Shown: piece by piece, positions 37,560 to 51,200 of the stretch
Numbering within the stretch: the first letter of the stretch is position 1
Layout: every line of letters starts with the position of its first letter
NCBI RefSeq assembly: GCF_027942865.1
Contig: NC_134528.1
Coordinates: 8,055,586-8,119,585, forward strand
Direction of reading: 5' to 3'
From: Odontesthes bonariensis
Lineage: Eukaryota; Chordata; Actinopteri; Atheriniformes; Atherinopsidae
Length of the DNA stretch: 64,000 nucleotides
The notes under the pieces: generated by a model
Told to the model about the DNA's origin: nothing
Seen by the model: only the letters and a program-made list of their open reading frames with translations
Database searches by the model: none
Translations under genes and position numbers: made by a program

Positions 37560-37970
37560 TTCGCAACAGCAACTAACGTTAACGTTAGCCTTCCGTTGAC
37601 ACTGAACTTAATTCAATAAATAACTCAACATAAATTGTGTTTAGTTTTGTCAAAATAAATAAGAAACCCAATAATAAATAGCCCTCTGACAATTATATTA
37701 CTAATATTATCCGAGAGATGGCGCTATTTCCACGGTTTTAACCCAGGACGTTTATCTGATAGGAACCAAAAGTTCGCCGGGGCACATTTGAATGTTGCAC
37801 AATTTTATCCCGTTTGTGTAACACGCCCATTGCGCTTACCACAGATCTGACAACACACAGTTGGGCTACCTAAGCCGGGTTTAGACACCGACAGTTTAGT
37901 AGATCATTTGAAAGTTAGCGATACTTTTAACAGTTGTGAAACAGCCTCTCTTTCTACACTGACAGCAGAC
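37560..37970. promoter_or_regulatory. Bidirectional cntd1/coa3 promoter
   Basis: The 411 bases between the two start codons (cntd1 ATG at 37559 on minus, coa3 ATG at 37971 on plus) must hold both promoters. A GATGGCG motif, a YY1-like core often found in mitochondrial-gene promoters, lies near 37717, and paired AACGTTAACGTTAGC lies near 37574. There is no TATA box in a convincing position. The head-to-head order is the same in human. Confidence 0.7.
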
Positions 37971-39987
37971 ATGGCTGACAAGACGCCTCCGAAGTCTGAT
38001 GCTCCCTTTGCTTCCAGGATAGATCCGATTAAAGAAAGTCTTTCACGCGAACAGATGCATTTCATCAGACAAGTAGAGCTTGAACAGTGGAAGAAGAAAA
38101 CATCAAAGCTCCGGACGCGAAACGTTGTGACGGGACTCGCCATCGGAGCGCTCGTGGTGGGAATCTGTATCCTTGCCATGCACACTAATGTATACGCAAG
38201 GTGAACTATGTAACGTTAGCTTAGCATGCTAAAGTTACCCTGTAGCTCCAGACGTTAGTTCAAATTAAATAAAAGGGAAACCAACGTTTATTTAGCAGAG
38301 ACTGCAGCATTTATAACCTTTCGGGCTTAAAGATTATTGTATGGTTGACAGATTTAGCAAACTTTAATTTAAAGTCAATTAGCTAAACTAGCTGCAAGGG
38401 TTTACGTTGAAGGTAACCGACAGATTAGCATTGGTGGTTAGTCACTGCTGTTTTGATTCCTGTTAAAGCTGCTCCGATTTCTCTTATTTTATTATCTTAT
38501 TTCCAAGTAAGTGAGCCGTGACGATGGCTTCCAGTTGTTATGAAATGTGTTTCCTGAACGCATTAGTTAAATTGCATATCAGGAAGCATATCCTTTCTTT
38601 TTCCTGTAAAGTTAAGGTGTTGTGTAAAATATCATTTAAAACAGAGTACGATGAGAAAACAGTGCAAAGGCAGCATGTGGAATGTTGAAATGAAGATGTT
38701 TTATTTGGAATTTTATGCAAACAGCTTCTTTTAAGAGGAAAAAATGTGGGCAGGGCCACATAAAAACCAAAATATTGTGTAATGTTAAAACAAATCTCTG
38801 GTTGAACATCTAAGCTTCTGACTTAACCTGCCATAATCAGAAAAAGATACAAAAAAATATATATAAGCTCATCCCTTTATCCGTCTACATTTAATACTCT
38901 TCAATACACTAAAGCCCAATGATATAATATGCCTTTGTGTTCTCCAATAATTTCACTTTTGACTTTTTGACTTATGACATTAGAATTTTGTTTAGTCAGT
39001 ATTTTGCAAGTAGAAATGATCTATTATTACATATTAATAGGAGTAGACAAAATATTGAGATTCCCAGTGTAATGCAATGCATTTACAGAGTGACAGTGGG
39101 GACATTTAAATGATCCAAGAAAAGAAAAAAAGGTGTTAGTCTGATTAAAACAGGAATTTTGAAATGCATATAAACTTGTCAGTCTGATGAAAAATCATAC
39201 AAAATTGAGCTTTTCAAAACCTTTGACATCCAGATAATGTGGTTTGGGATTAAATCGCTCCTGCAGGTGCACTCTCAACCAGACTCAAATGTGCATGCTC
39301 CAGAGCTCCTTCTGAGATAATACAACTGAATTCTGAATAAAGTCGCTTTCATTGAATTTTTCTTTTGTCAGACTAAACGGATCGAATATCAGCCCTTAAG
39401 GATGACATGTAAACTTGTGTTTGCCTGAATCATTTCTGCTTCTCTGCTCAAATAGATTGTGAGATGTTATAACCGCAGCATCATCTGAGAAAATTACCAT
39501 TCAAGTAACTTAAAGATAACATCTGTGCAGTGAATTAGCTGTGCTTAGATGTGCGATGATCACCCACAGAGAAAGTTAAAAGTGTTGGACATAACTCGAT
39601 TCTTTTCCTGTAAGTGTATACTGAGAGGAGGATGGTGGTCACATTAAACAGCCAGGAAAACTCTAACTATAGATCATCACACTGACTGAAGTTAGGTGTC
39701 TTTTTTATATGAGTGTTCTAACCATCATGCAAAAGTCATTTTGTTCTGCCTCTAATTGTACTCTACTTTCTCTGCTGTTTCTTGGTGTAAACACGTCTGA
39801 CACTCTGCTTGCATCGCTCCTCTGTCGTGTATGTTTTCCTCCCTTTTTCAAATATTCGCCCTAACCGTTTGCTCCCAAATCAGACGGCTACACATTTTAT
39901 TCGGTCTCCCAGGAACGGATCATGGATGAGATGGATGAGGAGGCCAAGCAAGCAAGACTGCAGGGACCAAAGTCTGGTGCCAACTGA
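37971..39987 (+). CDS. coa3: Cytochrome c oxidase assembly factor 3 (COA3/CCDC56)
   Basis: Two exons, 37971-38166 and 39884-39987 (stop 39985-39987), give 99 residues; human COA3 has 106. The donor is ATCT followed by GTATCC. Splicing forms a tyrosine codon and the family string I-Y-G-Y-T-F-Y-S-V-S-Q-E-R. Exon 1 encodes A-P-F-A-S-R-I-D-P, an amphipathic R-Q-V-E-L-E-Q-W segment, R-T-R-N-V-V-T-G-L, and a single membrane span of about 20 residues. Exon 2 encodes the acidic C-terminal tail D-E-M-D-E-E-A-K-Q-A-R. COA3 is an inner mitochondrial membrane protein that stabilises nascent COX1 (MITRAC complex) during complex IV assembly. An upstream in-frame extension lacks an ATG, so 37971 is the start. 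Confidence 0.95.
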
Positions 39988-40498
39988 GATGAATGTGCCG
40001 CCTGCCTGTTGATGGACTGTGTGTTTGTCCTGCATTTAAACCAGGAGGGACTGATGATGCCACTGACTCCTATTCCATGACTGGCTGCTGTTTTTTTTTG
40101 TTTGTTTTTTTTATTTTGAGATAGAACTGGACTTTGTTTCGTCTTGATTGTTGGATTGTGTGGTTCTTCTGTTGACTTTTGTTGACATGTCTTGATCTTT
40201 AATAAGCTTCCTCTCAGTGGAATGGACTAACCCACTGACCTCAACATGGCCTTTTTAATGCTACATAAAAGGCCTAAATTGGAGCTCTTTTACCACCCCA
40301 AACCTGAAGTTTCCAGCTCTTATCATGTATGGTGCACACAGTACGAGGGGGATACCGTAAAAAACACAGTAGCAGTCAGCTAGTGATATTAAATCTACAG
40401 TGGCCTTCAACAAAAGAGAATGCCAGCGACTCTTAACAAAAGACACAGTAATTAATGTGGTGAAATCTTATTTATGCTGATGAAGTGTTGATTTATAT

Positions 40499-40504
40499 AA
40501 TAAA
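40499..40504 (+). terminator. coa3: Poly(A) signal of coa3
   Basis: AATAAA lies about 510 bases after the coa3 stop, and no equally good earlier signal was noted. The wnk4 candidate signal on the opposite strand is only about 120 bases further on. Confidence 0.5.
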
Positions 40505-40622
40505 AATCTCATGTACTGGATTCTAAGTAATGTACAGTCTTTCAAAGTTATTGTTTATGTAAGTAAAACATGCAGAGTGAAGAAGTAAACATGACAAAAG
40601 AGCTGTGGTATTTACGTTTGCA

Positions 40623-40628
40623 TTTATT
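40623..40628 (-). terminator. wnk4: Candidate distal poly(A) signal of wnk4
   Basis: Minus-strand AATAAA gives a 3' UTR of about 1.6 kb after the stop at 42260. Other signals nearer the stop (for example minus-strand AATAAATAAA around 41953-41965) could be used instead, giving a shorter UTR. Confidence 0.4.
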
Positions 40629-42259
40629 TCTTTCAAAATTTAATATATGGAATCTGATCTAGCCACCAAATCTTGAATAAAAATATAAAGTAAGACATTG
40701 TAAGGGAAAGGCACAGATTCAGCTTGGCAGGACAGCAGCTTCAGAAAGCAATACAATTATATATTAAACTTCAAAAATTTTGAACTGGAATTTCCTTGAA
40801 TACATGATGAATAATCCAGGAGTTTGACCGTCAAAACTCGGTGTGCGTGGTGGATATTTTATAAGGCAACAGCTACAGATTCACAGCTTGGACTTATCTG
40901 TCTACGCTCCTAAATGTGGCCAGAACTGTGGGGGGACAGGTGATCATTATAGTGATCCAGTCTGAGATACTGGGATCAGACCAGAACTGAAGAATAAAAC
41001 ACCTCCCTTGTGGAGAGATGACAGAAAAAAAAAAAAATGCTATTCCTTGAACGGACAGTTTTCTCAACAAATCTGTTAAATGATAGAACTAAATTAGATT
41101 TCACTGAAGTCCACAAGGTGCTTGATCTATGGAACAAGAGACGAATATTGTTTTTGCTTGAAAAATGAAGGTAACAGAAATATTTAGTTTACATATAACT
41201 TGTAAACATTATCTATAAATCCATTCAGTTATATACACATGTACAGTGAACAGGAAAGCCAGTAGTCTAAAATCTAAAGTGGGTCTCACAACTGTTAAAT
41301 ATGAAGATGTGAAGTCCCCCCCCACCCCATTCGAAACCAGCTATACAATGTTAAAAAAAAAATATGCATGTTTTTCACACTTCAGTACCATTTCCACAAT
41401 TCTTCCCATGTAATAGCATGAAAACCAGATCTTTTTTCTAATAGCTGTGCGGTATTTTTCTCTGAAGCGTCAAATCTTCATAATGCATAGGTGCACTGCT
41501 GCACAGTAGGATATAAGAATGTATTTTATTCTGCCAAATAGTTCAATGAACCAAAGTCAGACTACAACGCTTGTTTTGATTAAAGAAATTTAAGTGTAAG
41601 AAGCGTCTTAACTGTTCTCATCAGCCCCCCCCCCCCAAATCACAGGCCGACTGAATGAAAATAAATTGACTGCTGAGATATCACTAAACTATAACAACTG
41701 TAAATAAAAGCATGAGCGCACCACCGTGGTTCACATTACTGTGCTAAGATTGATTAACAGCATCAGGTCAAACAAGCAGGAAAACATCAACTATTGTCAT
41801 TCTGGGTCAATTTAATGGTTAAGTGACACAATTCAGCAGCACTTTGTACCATCGCTTGACCGCGTCAATGCATTGCTCAGAGAAAACAATTCATAGAAAT
41901 TCTGCAGAGTACTGTGGCAAGATTGTTGGGTCTGAACCGTTAGGGCCTGACTTTTTTTATTTATTTACAAGAGAGAATAAAATGTCGCTATTAACATGAA
42001 CCAGAGCAGTTGGTGCCCTGTGCTTCAGTTGCCACCAGATCTGAGGAAGGGCTGAAAGCTGGACGCTCTGAGTTAATCCAGCTTCACTGATGTCAGTTTC
42101 TATAGTTTGAGGTAAGCGACCACTGACAAAGGGAAGCAGTTTGCTGATTGGTGTGCCAGTGAAAGGGTGAAAGCCATCCTCCTACTGGAGAGTTTTGACC
42201 ACTTGCAGTCACTTCAGATGAGGTAGTCCTGATATACAGCGTGCTTGGCTGAGAGTTTC
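40629..42259 (-). other. wnk4: Probable wnk4 3' UTR
   Basis: This is AT-rich sequence between the stop codon in the terminal exon and the distal poly(A) signal. No splice sites or open frame suggest another gene. Poly-C runs lie near 41320-41330 and 41626-41635. The extent depends on which poly(A) signal is used. Confidence 0.45.
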
Positions 42260-45200
42260 TTACTATGGAAAAGAAAAACACAGAATGAAGAGCAATGCAC
42301 TTTTGTTGTGTTCAATACGGAGGCAAATAAAGTTTTTTAATCCACTGTTAACTCACCATTCTACTTATGTCGGTGGCAAAGGTGACACCTTTGCTGTGTT
42401 TGTCCTGTGAGCCGCCGCTGCTGCTGCTCCCGATAGAGTTTCTCCTGATGATACCTTGAAAAAAATGTGGCAGAAAATGTCAAATACTTCAACAAAATAA
42501 AATAAAAAGCAGTCAGCAGGCATTTGACTGAGTCAAAGGAAACAGGTTTTTCTTTGTCACCTTGCAGTGGCAACAAGTCCAAGCGTTGCAGACTGTTTCT
42601 GCGAGATGGCGGGAAACCGGTTCCCTTGGACAGACGGCGCTGCCGGCAGGACAGCATAGCAGCAGGAGAGACGATCCCTGGTGGGGGAACCTTCCCCATC
42701 TTCTCATAAAGTTCCTCTATCTCTTTCTTCTGGGCCGCCTGCAGAGCCTGAACCTCCATCAGATGTCTGATAAAAGTAAAGAAAGTGTCAACTTTAGGGG
42801 TCCTCTTTAGTGAGTGAATGCCTCAAAAGTGCCCTGAAAATGTGAGGCTTTATACATTTTCTTTACTCAAATTCTAGGTTTATTAGATGAAATAGGATTT
42901 TTTTTAAAACTGGTATAAACCTGCACAATGTGTTATATTTAAAAAAAACTGGTTATACTATAAATTGTGTAAAGTATTCACCCTGAAAGTAAAGCTGTCG
43001 AATAAATGCAGTGGTGGTAGTAGTGTAGTCTGAAATGTACGGGAGTGGAAGTGTATGGTAGCTTCATACTCCTGTAAAGTTCAAGAACCTGAGAAATGTG
43101 TTCATGTACACATGTTCATGTCCACCACGTGTGTAGAGACTGAGAGTTTTTCTCCATGAAACTTTAATGCAGTTTGAAAGCTCGAAGGAAAACCAGTAAT
43201 CTCATTCAGTTAGCGTGTTCAGTGATTTTCCTCTTTTTATTCAAACTGAACTCTGTATTCTGTTAACATACAGTTTTCGGCACTTGTTCAGTTGTGTCAC
43301 TTACTTCTCTCGGAGCTCCTGGAGCTCCTCCAGCATCTCCTCATCCTCACTGTCAGAGTCATCACTGCTTAGGTAAGGTGTGTTGCGGTTGTATGTCGTC
43401 ATCCATAAATGGTGAAGGGCGTTGCTGTTCTGCGGACTGTCTGCCGCTCCGTCCCACAGCCTCCCCTCCATCTCTGCAGCCGTCACAGAGAGCCCGCTGT
43501 CTGCCGACGTCCCCAACAGGCTGAGGCTATACGCCCTCCTCCGACTTCTTTTCCTCGACCTCTGCCGCTCCCCTATGACCTCCTCCTCTTCATCTCTGTC
43601 CTGCTGGCGTGGCTGCTCCTGGCTCACAGCCCATGCCGCCTTACTGTCGACCTGCTGGAGGTTTGACCCTTTGTGTGCATGTGGGTGAGGAGGGGACATG
43701 GTGAGGGAGGTACCCAGGCTCGTCTCGGACTCCCCCTGCTCCTCTGTGCTGCTCTCAGTGCTGTTGCTGTCTGCCGGTTGTGGTGCAGGAGGTGCAGCGC
43801 CTACTGGCAAATCGGGCTCAAATATGTCCAGGCTGGGCGTCACCTGGAATCGTCCGACGGTCACTGGTGACGAACGAACTTCTGTGATGTAGAGGAGCAA
43901 AGGGTTGAAAGTATGAATGCTGTAAATTAACGTGAATTATAGAAGTTATAGGATCTTTTTACTTTTAATGTCGACAAAGGAGTCAAAACATCCATATAAT
44001 TATTTATGAGCCATTGAGTGACTGCTGTCTAATCTGATCGTTTCTACACCAAGCCTCGCTTATTCCCAATAATGGGGTTTCATCAAAATCTTGCCTGTTT
44101 AATGGTAACGATTTAAAACAGGTTTCACTCTGTTTGTATATCCATAAATAAATATCTGATACTGTACATGCATACTCTCTATAGAACCTTAATTGTTAGC
44201 TATAAAGATCAAGACATTATGAGCAGTTACCAAGGAAAACACGTGATGCAGTGATGCAGGTCAAGGATCTGTTTATGTGTAACCAAAATAAAAAGTAAAT
44301 AAGCTAAAGAGCGAACCAACATGTTCTCAAAAGCTAATAATTAGGCAATTATTACTTACTAAAGACACAAGGGATAAACTAATCAGAAAATCAAATAATG
44401 GATTAAACATTAATAAGTACTTCCGTACAGAGTTACTATTGGAGTGCTGTTTCATAAACAATGATGAATTACCAGAGAACAGAACCTTGGCTTCCCGTAA
44501 TGTGGACACAATCACCCGTCCACTTAGGACCCAGCTTTATACATCTGAATGTTGCCATACTATGAGAAACAATGTTACATCAAGCCCTGTGGTTTTACCT
44601 TTTGCTAAAGCAAAGCAACATTCCCACTCTTAGATATAGAGCTCGTAAAATATTCATGTTGGGGGGGTTTAAATTCTCCTTAAAAATAATCTGTTCCAGG
44701 CACACACATACACTGGTTCTTCTTCAGTGTTGACTGTCATTTAATTCTGCACCCAATCCAGAGGTTTTTTTGGAGGTGTGTGTCTCTCTTTGCTTTACTC
44801 TGCTTGAGTGCTGATTAAATGATGTTTTTCTGTGAAGTGACCAGGCTTTGATCTTAAGTATTACATCAGAACTAACCAATGGGTTAGTAAAGACTCTTCT
44901 TTACTTAAACATTTGTTACTGTGTTTACTCACCCCAATGACTATTACACGTAATACTGAGTACTTACAAAGTAGTCCATCATTACTTGATCATTATATTT
45001 TGATGAATTACCCTTCAAAGCAAAGTTTTCCATCATACTGGGTGCTAATTGTCTGGTGTAAGACCTTGAATTCAGTCCACTCTTTGGGAGGTAACTGAGT
45101 ACTGACTCATTACTTTATGAGCACCTATTCATTAGTCTTTCTCAGGGGTGGAAGTAACAAATTACAAATACTCACATTACTGTAATTAATTTTTTTCAAG

Positions 45201-48200
45201 TGTGTCATTTTACTCATGCTTGAGTACAATTTATACCATGTAATCTACTTTGCTACTTTTAAAACCAAAAGTCGCTGCTGAGTACGCCCACAATTTGAAT
45301 TAATATTCAAACCGTCAGATTTTTTTTTCTTCCCAATGCAAATTCTTATTGGCTGTCAGATCGCGCCCGGGCCAATCAGGGGCGCAACTACCTCCTTTCT
45401 GAAGGGTATGCAGACGCATGACCGGCGCCCCTCCATGAATCTTATTTATCAAGTATGGCCTATAAAGACTTAATAGTTTATTGTTAACATTACACTTTCC
45501 ATGTTTTTGGGAATAATTCTTGTTTTTAATTTTGAAGCAAGTCATTAAATGCAAAATATACAACATCTGAACAACAGTTAGTACTTAATGTATCAATGTT
45601 ACCACTAAATGCAAATAAACACAGAGAGACGGCTGTTAGAAGACTTTCTTCTGCAGGTTTCCTTCGGATTTATTTTTCTTTGAACACATATTCAGCGGCA
45701 GGATGTTTATTCATCAATCAGCTTACTAATAATGAATTATGAGAGGCATTTTGCATATTAAGAGCGACTCATCATTTATATCTATAATTTAATATCTATA
45801 TGTATGTGTTTATATGTAAATAAAATATATAATACTCACAAGAGTTCCTGACTATTTATTTATAGACAAAATCCATCCTCCTCTCTTTATGCAGGAAGAC
45901 TTCAATGACTCTGTCATACAGCTTGAAAAAGGAAATTTGATTTGGATTTTGAATTAAACCCCCACAGGGGTCTCAAAATTAAACAAATTAACCCGATACC
46001 TGCACTACCCAAAATTTAACTCATTAGCGGAACTATCGGAAATGTAATTTTTTCCGTTTTGCCACTAATTCGACTGCGACTGAAATTGAGACTCGTCAAC
46101 GTTTTTCCAATCTTCTATTGTCCAGTTCTGGTGAGCCTGTGTGAATTATTGTCTAGTACTAGAGTACTTTTACTTAAGTATTTTTTTAACACTAGTACTT
46201 TTACTTGTAATTGAGTACAATTTAAGCAATGTAACAGTACTTGTACTTGAGTACAAATTTTCAGTACTCTTTCCCCCTCTGGTCTTTCTTTCATCATGCA
46301 AACTGATGCATCACCAATACTGAGAAGTAACTGTTTCATTATTACAGTAACAATTAATTAGTACTTAAAAACTGCCCATTTTATCTTCATTGACAAAGCT
46401 TTTACCAGTAACGCATCATTGTTACATGATGAAAACAATGTAAAGTCTACTTTTCATTTGTGATAACCCACAACTATTGGAATTTATATATATATTAAAA
46501 AAAAGATAAAAAAAAGAAGGAAAAAAATTCATTCACAACGTTTAATCACAGCCATCAGGTGTGATGCACCAGACACAAGAATCGTAACCAATCAGAAGAT
46601 AATGAAGTAAAGAGGGAATACTTAGCAAATACTGTACTCAGAATTATGTAACATTTTATTGGGAAGCATTACAACCATGACTAATGTCCGTGTAAGAGGA
46701 AACAGATGAATAATTAGGAGTTCTATACTGTTCGTCAGCTGAATTAATCAGGAACCAGTCATAACAAAACTTATCAATTTGATCAAATCACAGAATTTAA
46801 TTACATAATTACTGACTAAAGATTAAAAAATACAGGATCTCCCAATCTTTTCTCAAATAAATCATCATTATTCACCATCTTATCCTCAACTGCAATGTAT
46901 AATATTAATATTCATTGTCTTATCTGGTTCTTTAAGCACTTGTTTCTTAACCAACTTACCATTAACTAATTGTTGACTACTTACTAAAATTTGTTTCTTA
47001 TTTGTTCCCTGATAACTTCCTAAAAATTGTGTTCCTCATTGGAAAGTGTCACATTCAAACACGGTCTGAGACGTGACTCACATCTGTGGTGCATTAAGGG
47101 TTTTTAATGTTCTGCAGTGCCTCAGTTTGCCCACTGAGGGTCCTTCTTACAGAAAACAGAGAAAACATGTGAGTCTGTGCCCGCTGAAACAGAGGAGCTC
47201 TGTTGAATGTGGGATTCTGAGAAGAGTATAAATACTGACAGGTGTGGATACTGGAGGAGAGGCCGGTAACGAGCACAGCTGCTCACTGATTGGTCACTGC
47301 CGGTGGGTCGGGCTGCATCACACCTACGTTTGTGTTCATATTGAATGGAACATTACAGTCAGACCCAGGATTATGCAACAGATCCTGGGGCACCATTAAT
47401 CGGTGATAATGTCCAGGGAGAGACACGGAAAGAAGTGAAAACAACTCAAAAAGCTAATTGTCCGTGACAGACACATCAACCTGTATTTTGACTGAATGCA
47501 TCATTTGTCTTTAAAAAAAGAAAAAATGGGTACATTTGTGTGTATTCACATGTGTATGTGGGTGTGTTTGAGCTGCAAACATAAACATAAACATACAGCT
47601 TACAGTACGTCATTTTCCAGGTCTCCTAGCTTCTGGCAAGAAACACTCTACATTTAAAGTGTTAACGATGCGGAGAACAGAAATACTTACCAGATTCAGT
47701 GGAAGAGGGTTTCAGTTTTGGGCTGCTTGTATTCATCTTAAGTCCAACTGGGTGTGACTGACTGTTGAATGATGATAACTACAGAAAAGGGATAAATTAT
47801 GTTGGTCTCAGTGCTTAACTGATATTAAAGGGGTGTCTTTTGTGATACAGAAATTACAGACCAAAGTCTAGCTTTCAGAAAATAATTCAAATCAGTTGCC
47901 TGCAGAGCAGTGGACAGAATTATAAAAATGGACTGATAATAAAAATCAGCAGATACACTCACAGAATACAAAAAGTGGAATGAGTGCATCCCTGTTTCAC
48001 ATCAATAAAGCTACAACAAGTGAGAGTTTATAAATAGAACAAAATCTAAATTGCTGATTACTTTATGAGATTGTATAATTTTCTGCTGGTGGAGCGGCTC
48101 AATGATAAATCCATCAGCACTCACACAGAAAGAAATTTTAATATTTGAAGAAAAAAAAAAGTAATCATAGACAACTCACAGTGCTATCGGGGCTGACTGG

Positions 48201-51200
48201 GGGCGATGGAGAAAGATCTGATGATGAGCTTGATTTGCACAGTTCAGATCTAATTTTAGCCTGGGATGGAACTTGGGCTGAGCATGGTGCCTCATAACTG
48301 TCCTCCTGGGTCAGAACGGGGGAACCGGGGAACCCAACCTGCTGCAGAGACTCCAGAGTCGCCTGTGGAGGAGTGGAAGGCATGGAAGGTGGAGAGACGG
48401 GAGGAGGCCACTGTGGCTGACTGCTCTGGTGAAAGCCAACTCCGTCCATTTGAGGCACATTCTCAGGGCTGTGGTAGAGGTTCTGCACTGGGATTCCTGC
48501 TGAAGGGTATGACGTGTCCATTGATGGAGTCGGGTAATGTTGTGGGTAGACGGAGGGGTAACCTGACTGGTGGGCCATGTGACTCTGTAGCTGGGGGTGG
48601 AAGCCTGGATAAGACGGCATCCCTTGAGTGGTAAGGTTTGCAGGAGGGATAAAAGACTGAGCCATGCTCATAGCCATGGAGATTACATTAGCTAAGGAAA
48701 ATAAGGGTTGTGTGTGGGGGGGCCACATGTTGGCATGCTGAGGGGCAGGTGTGGACATGGTGACACTTTCGTTGCTAGGGCTTGGGGTCTCACTTAGAGG
48801 ACTGGGAGAGCTGGGGGTTGGGGAGGGAACAGAGCGGAAAGAGGGGTTACTGGCTACCCGTGTGAGGGGAGGATGGATCTGGGCTGGCTTTGGGGAACCT
48901 GGAGAACCTGGGTATGGGAACGGAAAGTGAGTGTGGTTCATGTAGGGTAAGTGATAGTGTTGGTGATGGGGCAGAAGAGATGCAGGGTTGTGGTATTGCT
49001 GGTAATGGAGGGGAGAACCTGGAGAATAAACACAGAAAAACAGTTTTAATTAACAGCTTAAAATCAGTCTTCTTGAATCTAATGTAAACTAAACTAACTG
49101 TGCCTTCATGTTATACAGTTTGAGTATGGACACGGTTAAACCTAAGAGACAAGTTAGGATTTTCTCTCTCCTCTAGCCTCCTGCCAAAATACACATAATT
49201 TGTAGCACAAATCTTTCCTGTATTTTTGAATAATAAGTTTCCATGATGAACAAAGACATTCTGTTTCGAGCAGCATCCTACCATAATTAAATTAGTAGGG
49301 CAGGACACTTGCACACTGGGCTTGAAACCTTTGTGAGGGAGTTAGCATCAATGGAGCAAGTGAGGCTTTTACGGATAAAATTTCAGGGAAGTTTAAATGG
49401 AACACACGTGTGTGTACACAACTTCTTGGGTCTGATTGTGAGATTAAAGAAGTCGGGATTTCTTTATCATTCCTCAGGGAATGGTTTCGGATGCCTCAAC
49501 AATGGCTCCACAGTTATAAACCACACCTCCTCTTGCTGATGATGCAAAGCAGCCTCTGCTTTTTCCACGCTGATGGAAACACAAGTTAGGGAACACTCTG
49601 TAATAGTGGCCTGTGGCCACGAAGCATTGCAAAAGCAACCATGCAAGCAGATGTCCAGCAGAGAAAGGACACAAGACAAGAGGGGATGAGGACGTTCAGA
49701 GGGGGGGCAATTGGAGGATTTGTGTTATTAAATTGACTTCAAATGCCTCTCCTATGGGGAGGGAGACTTTGAGGCAGGGAGGAGACATTCTTGGAAATTA
49801 TGCAGGAGTTTGTGCTGGCAAACAGATGTTGCTGACTATCGCAGAGCTGGAGAAACCTCATGCTTTACAGCGACAGCATTCACAGCTCCCTAAAAGCCAA
49901 AAAGCGCCCTTCAGGTGAGGTAATTACCCCTGAGGCCCAGCAGCAAGGCAGACACAGACGAAGGCTTTGAGGTGTGGGGATGGCGGATGGCGCCATGTGA
50001 ATGTCTGAACAATACTGAGAATGGGCCCTGAGGAGGGGAGGTGGGGGGGTGCTTATGAGGTAGCCGAGGTTTGCTTTGACTTATTCTTCGCCAAAGGACT
50101 GCAACAATTTTTCAGAGTGCTGAAACAGTAAACAATGCTAGGCCTCTTCAGGTAGGGACCAGAGGGAGGTTTAAGGGGTATTTACCTGGGGCGTTGTGGA
50201 AAGACTGCGAGCGTATTAAAGGTCGCCCGGGTGAAGTAATGTCTGCACTGAAGACATCTCCATTGGGGCATGGGGGTGAGCCACGCAGCCCTATGTTCGG
50301 GTTAGCCACACTGTAGTCTAAGACAAGACACACACATGCATGAGCGGACTTTCATTCATGACCACCGACACAGTGATCATGCAGAGTCGAAAAAGATGCA
50401 GAAAGTTCATTTGACATGCTGTGAGAGAGAAATCGTCTATGCGGTTAACACACACTTAATCTTACTGGATGAATTTGAGTTAAATGTTGAAAAGCACAAA
50501 GGGTAAAGTTGTGAGTAGTTAATTAAATCTAAATGAGTGGATTAAGAGAAACTGACAACACGCAAGACTTACCAGGCAGAGAAGAGGACGAGTGTGTTCG
50601 AGGCATGGTCTGACTGTGTAGATTAGGCTGTAAAAGAGCACATTTGGCAAGTGTTCATACTAATGTAGCTCTATTTCAGTATCAGTACTATTTCTATGAA
50701 GCTACTGATGAATCAACTGAAAATATTGAGATTTACCTGAAATTACTTGTAAAATAGAATCTTTTGCAGAAAGGTTATCAAAACTTTAAATCCTAATTTC
50801 AGGAACATGATATTCAGCACCTGTTGCATCTGACTGGACATCTTTCCTTTTTCTTTTTAAATTACAGACCTATAACTGTTAATGGAATGTTTTTGTTATT
50901 TGTTGTCTCCAAGCCCAAGGTGGTGACTGCAGGATAACATTCTCTGAATAGACAACAAAGCTGTGTAGTAAGGCCTTGTAAGCAGACTGTGACATGTGAA
51001 ATCCCTGTCCTGATCCTCTAAGCAGGGCACTAAACCACTGGGTGATGCTGGTGACCCCGGGACAAAACCTCTAATACAACATGTAATAGATGGGCAGTAA
51101 AGTAAAGTTTCTTTAGGCCTTTCAATATTAAATCTCATGTCATTAACCTGTTGATATAACTATTACTATTTTTTTTTTTAATCCATATGAGGTCATTTTA

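Noticed and set aside
38167..38204. Read-through of coa3 exon 1 to a stop at 38204
   Set aside because: It replaces the conserved Y-G-Y-T-F-Y-S segment, while the donor after ATCT restores it exactly with exon 2.
48266..48634. 122-codon plus-strand frame opposite wnk4
   Set aside because: It is the antisense shadow of the wnk4 proline/serine-rich exon.
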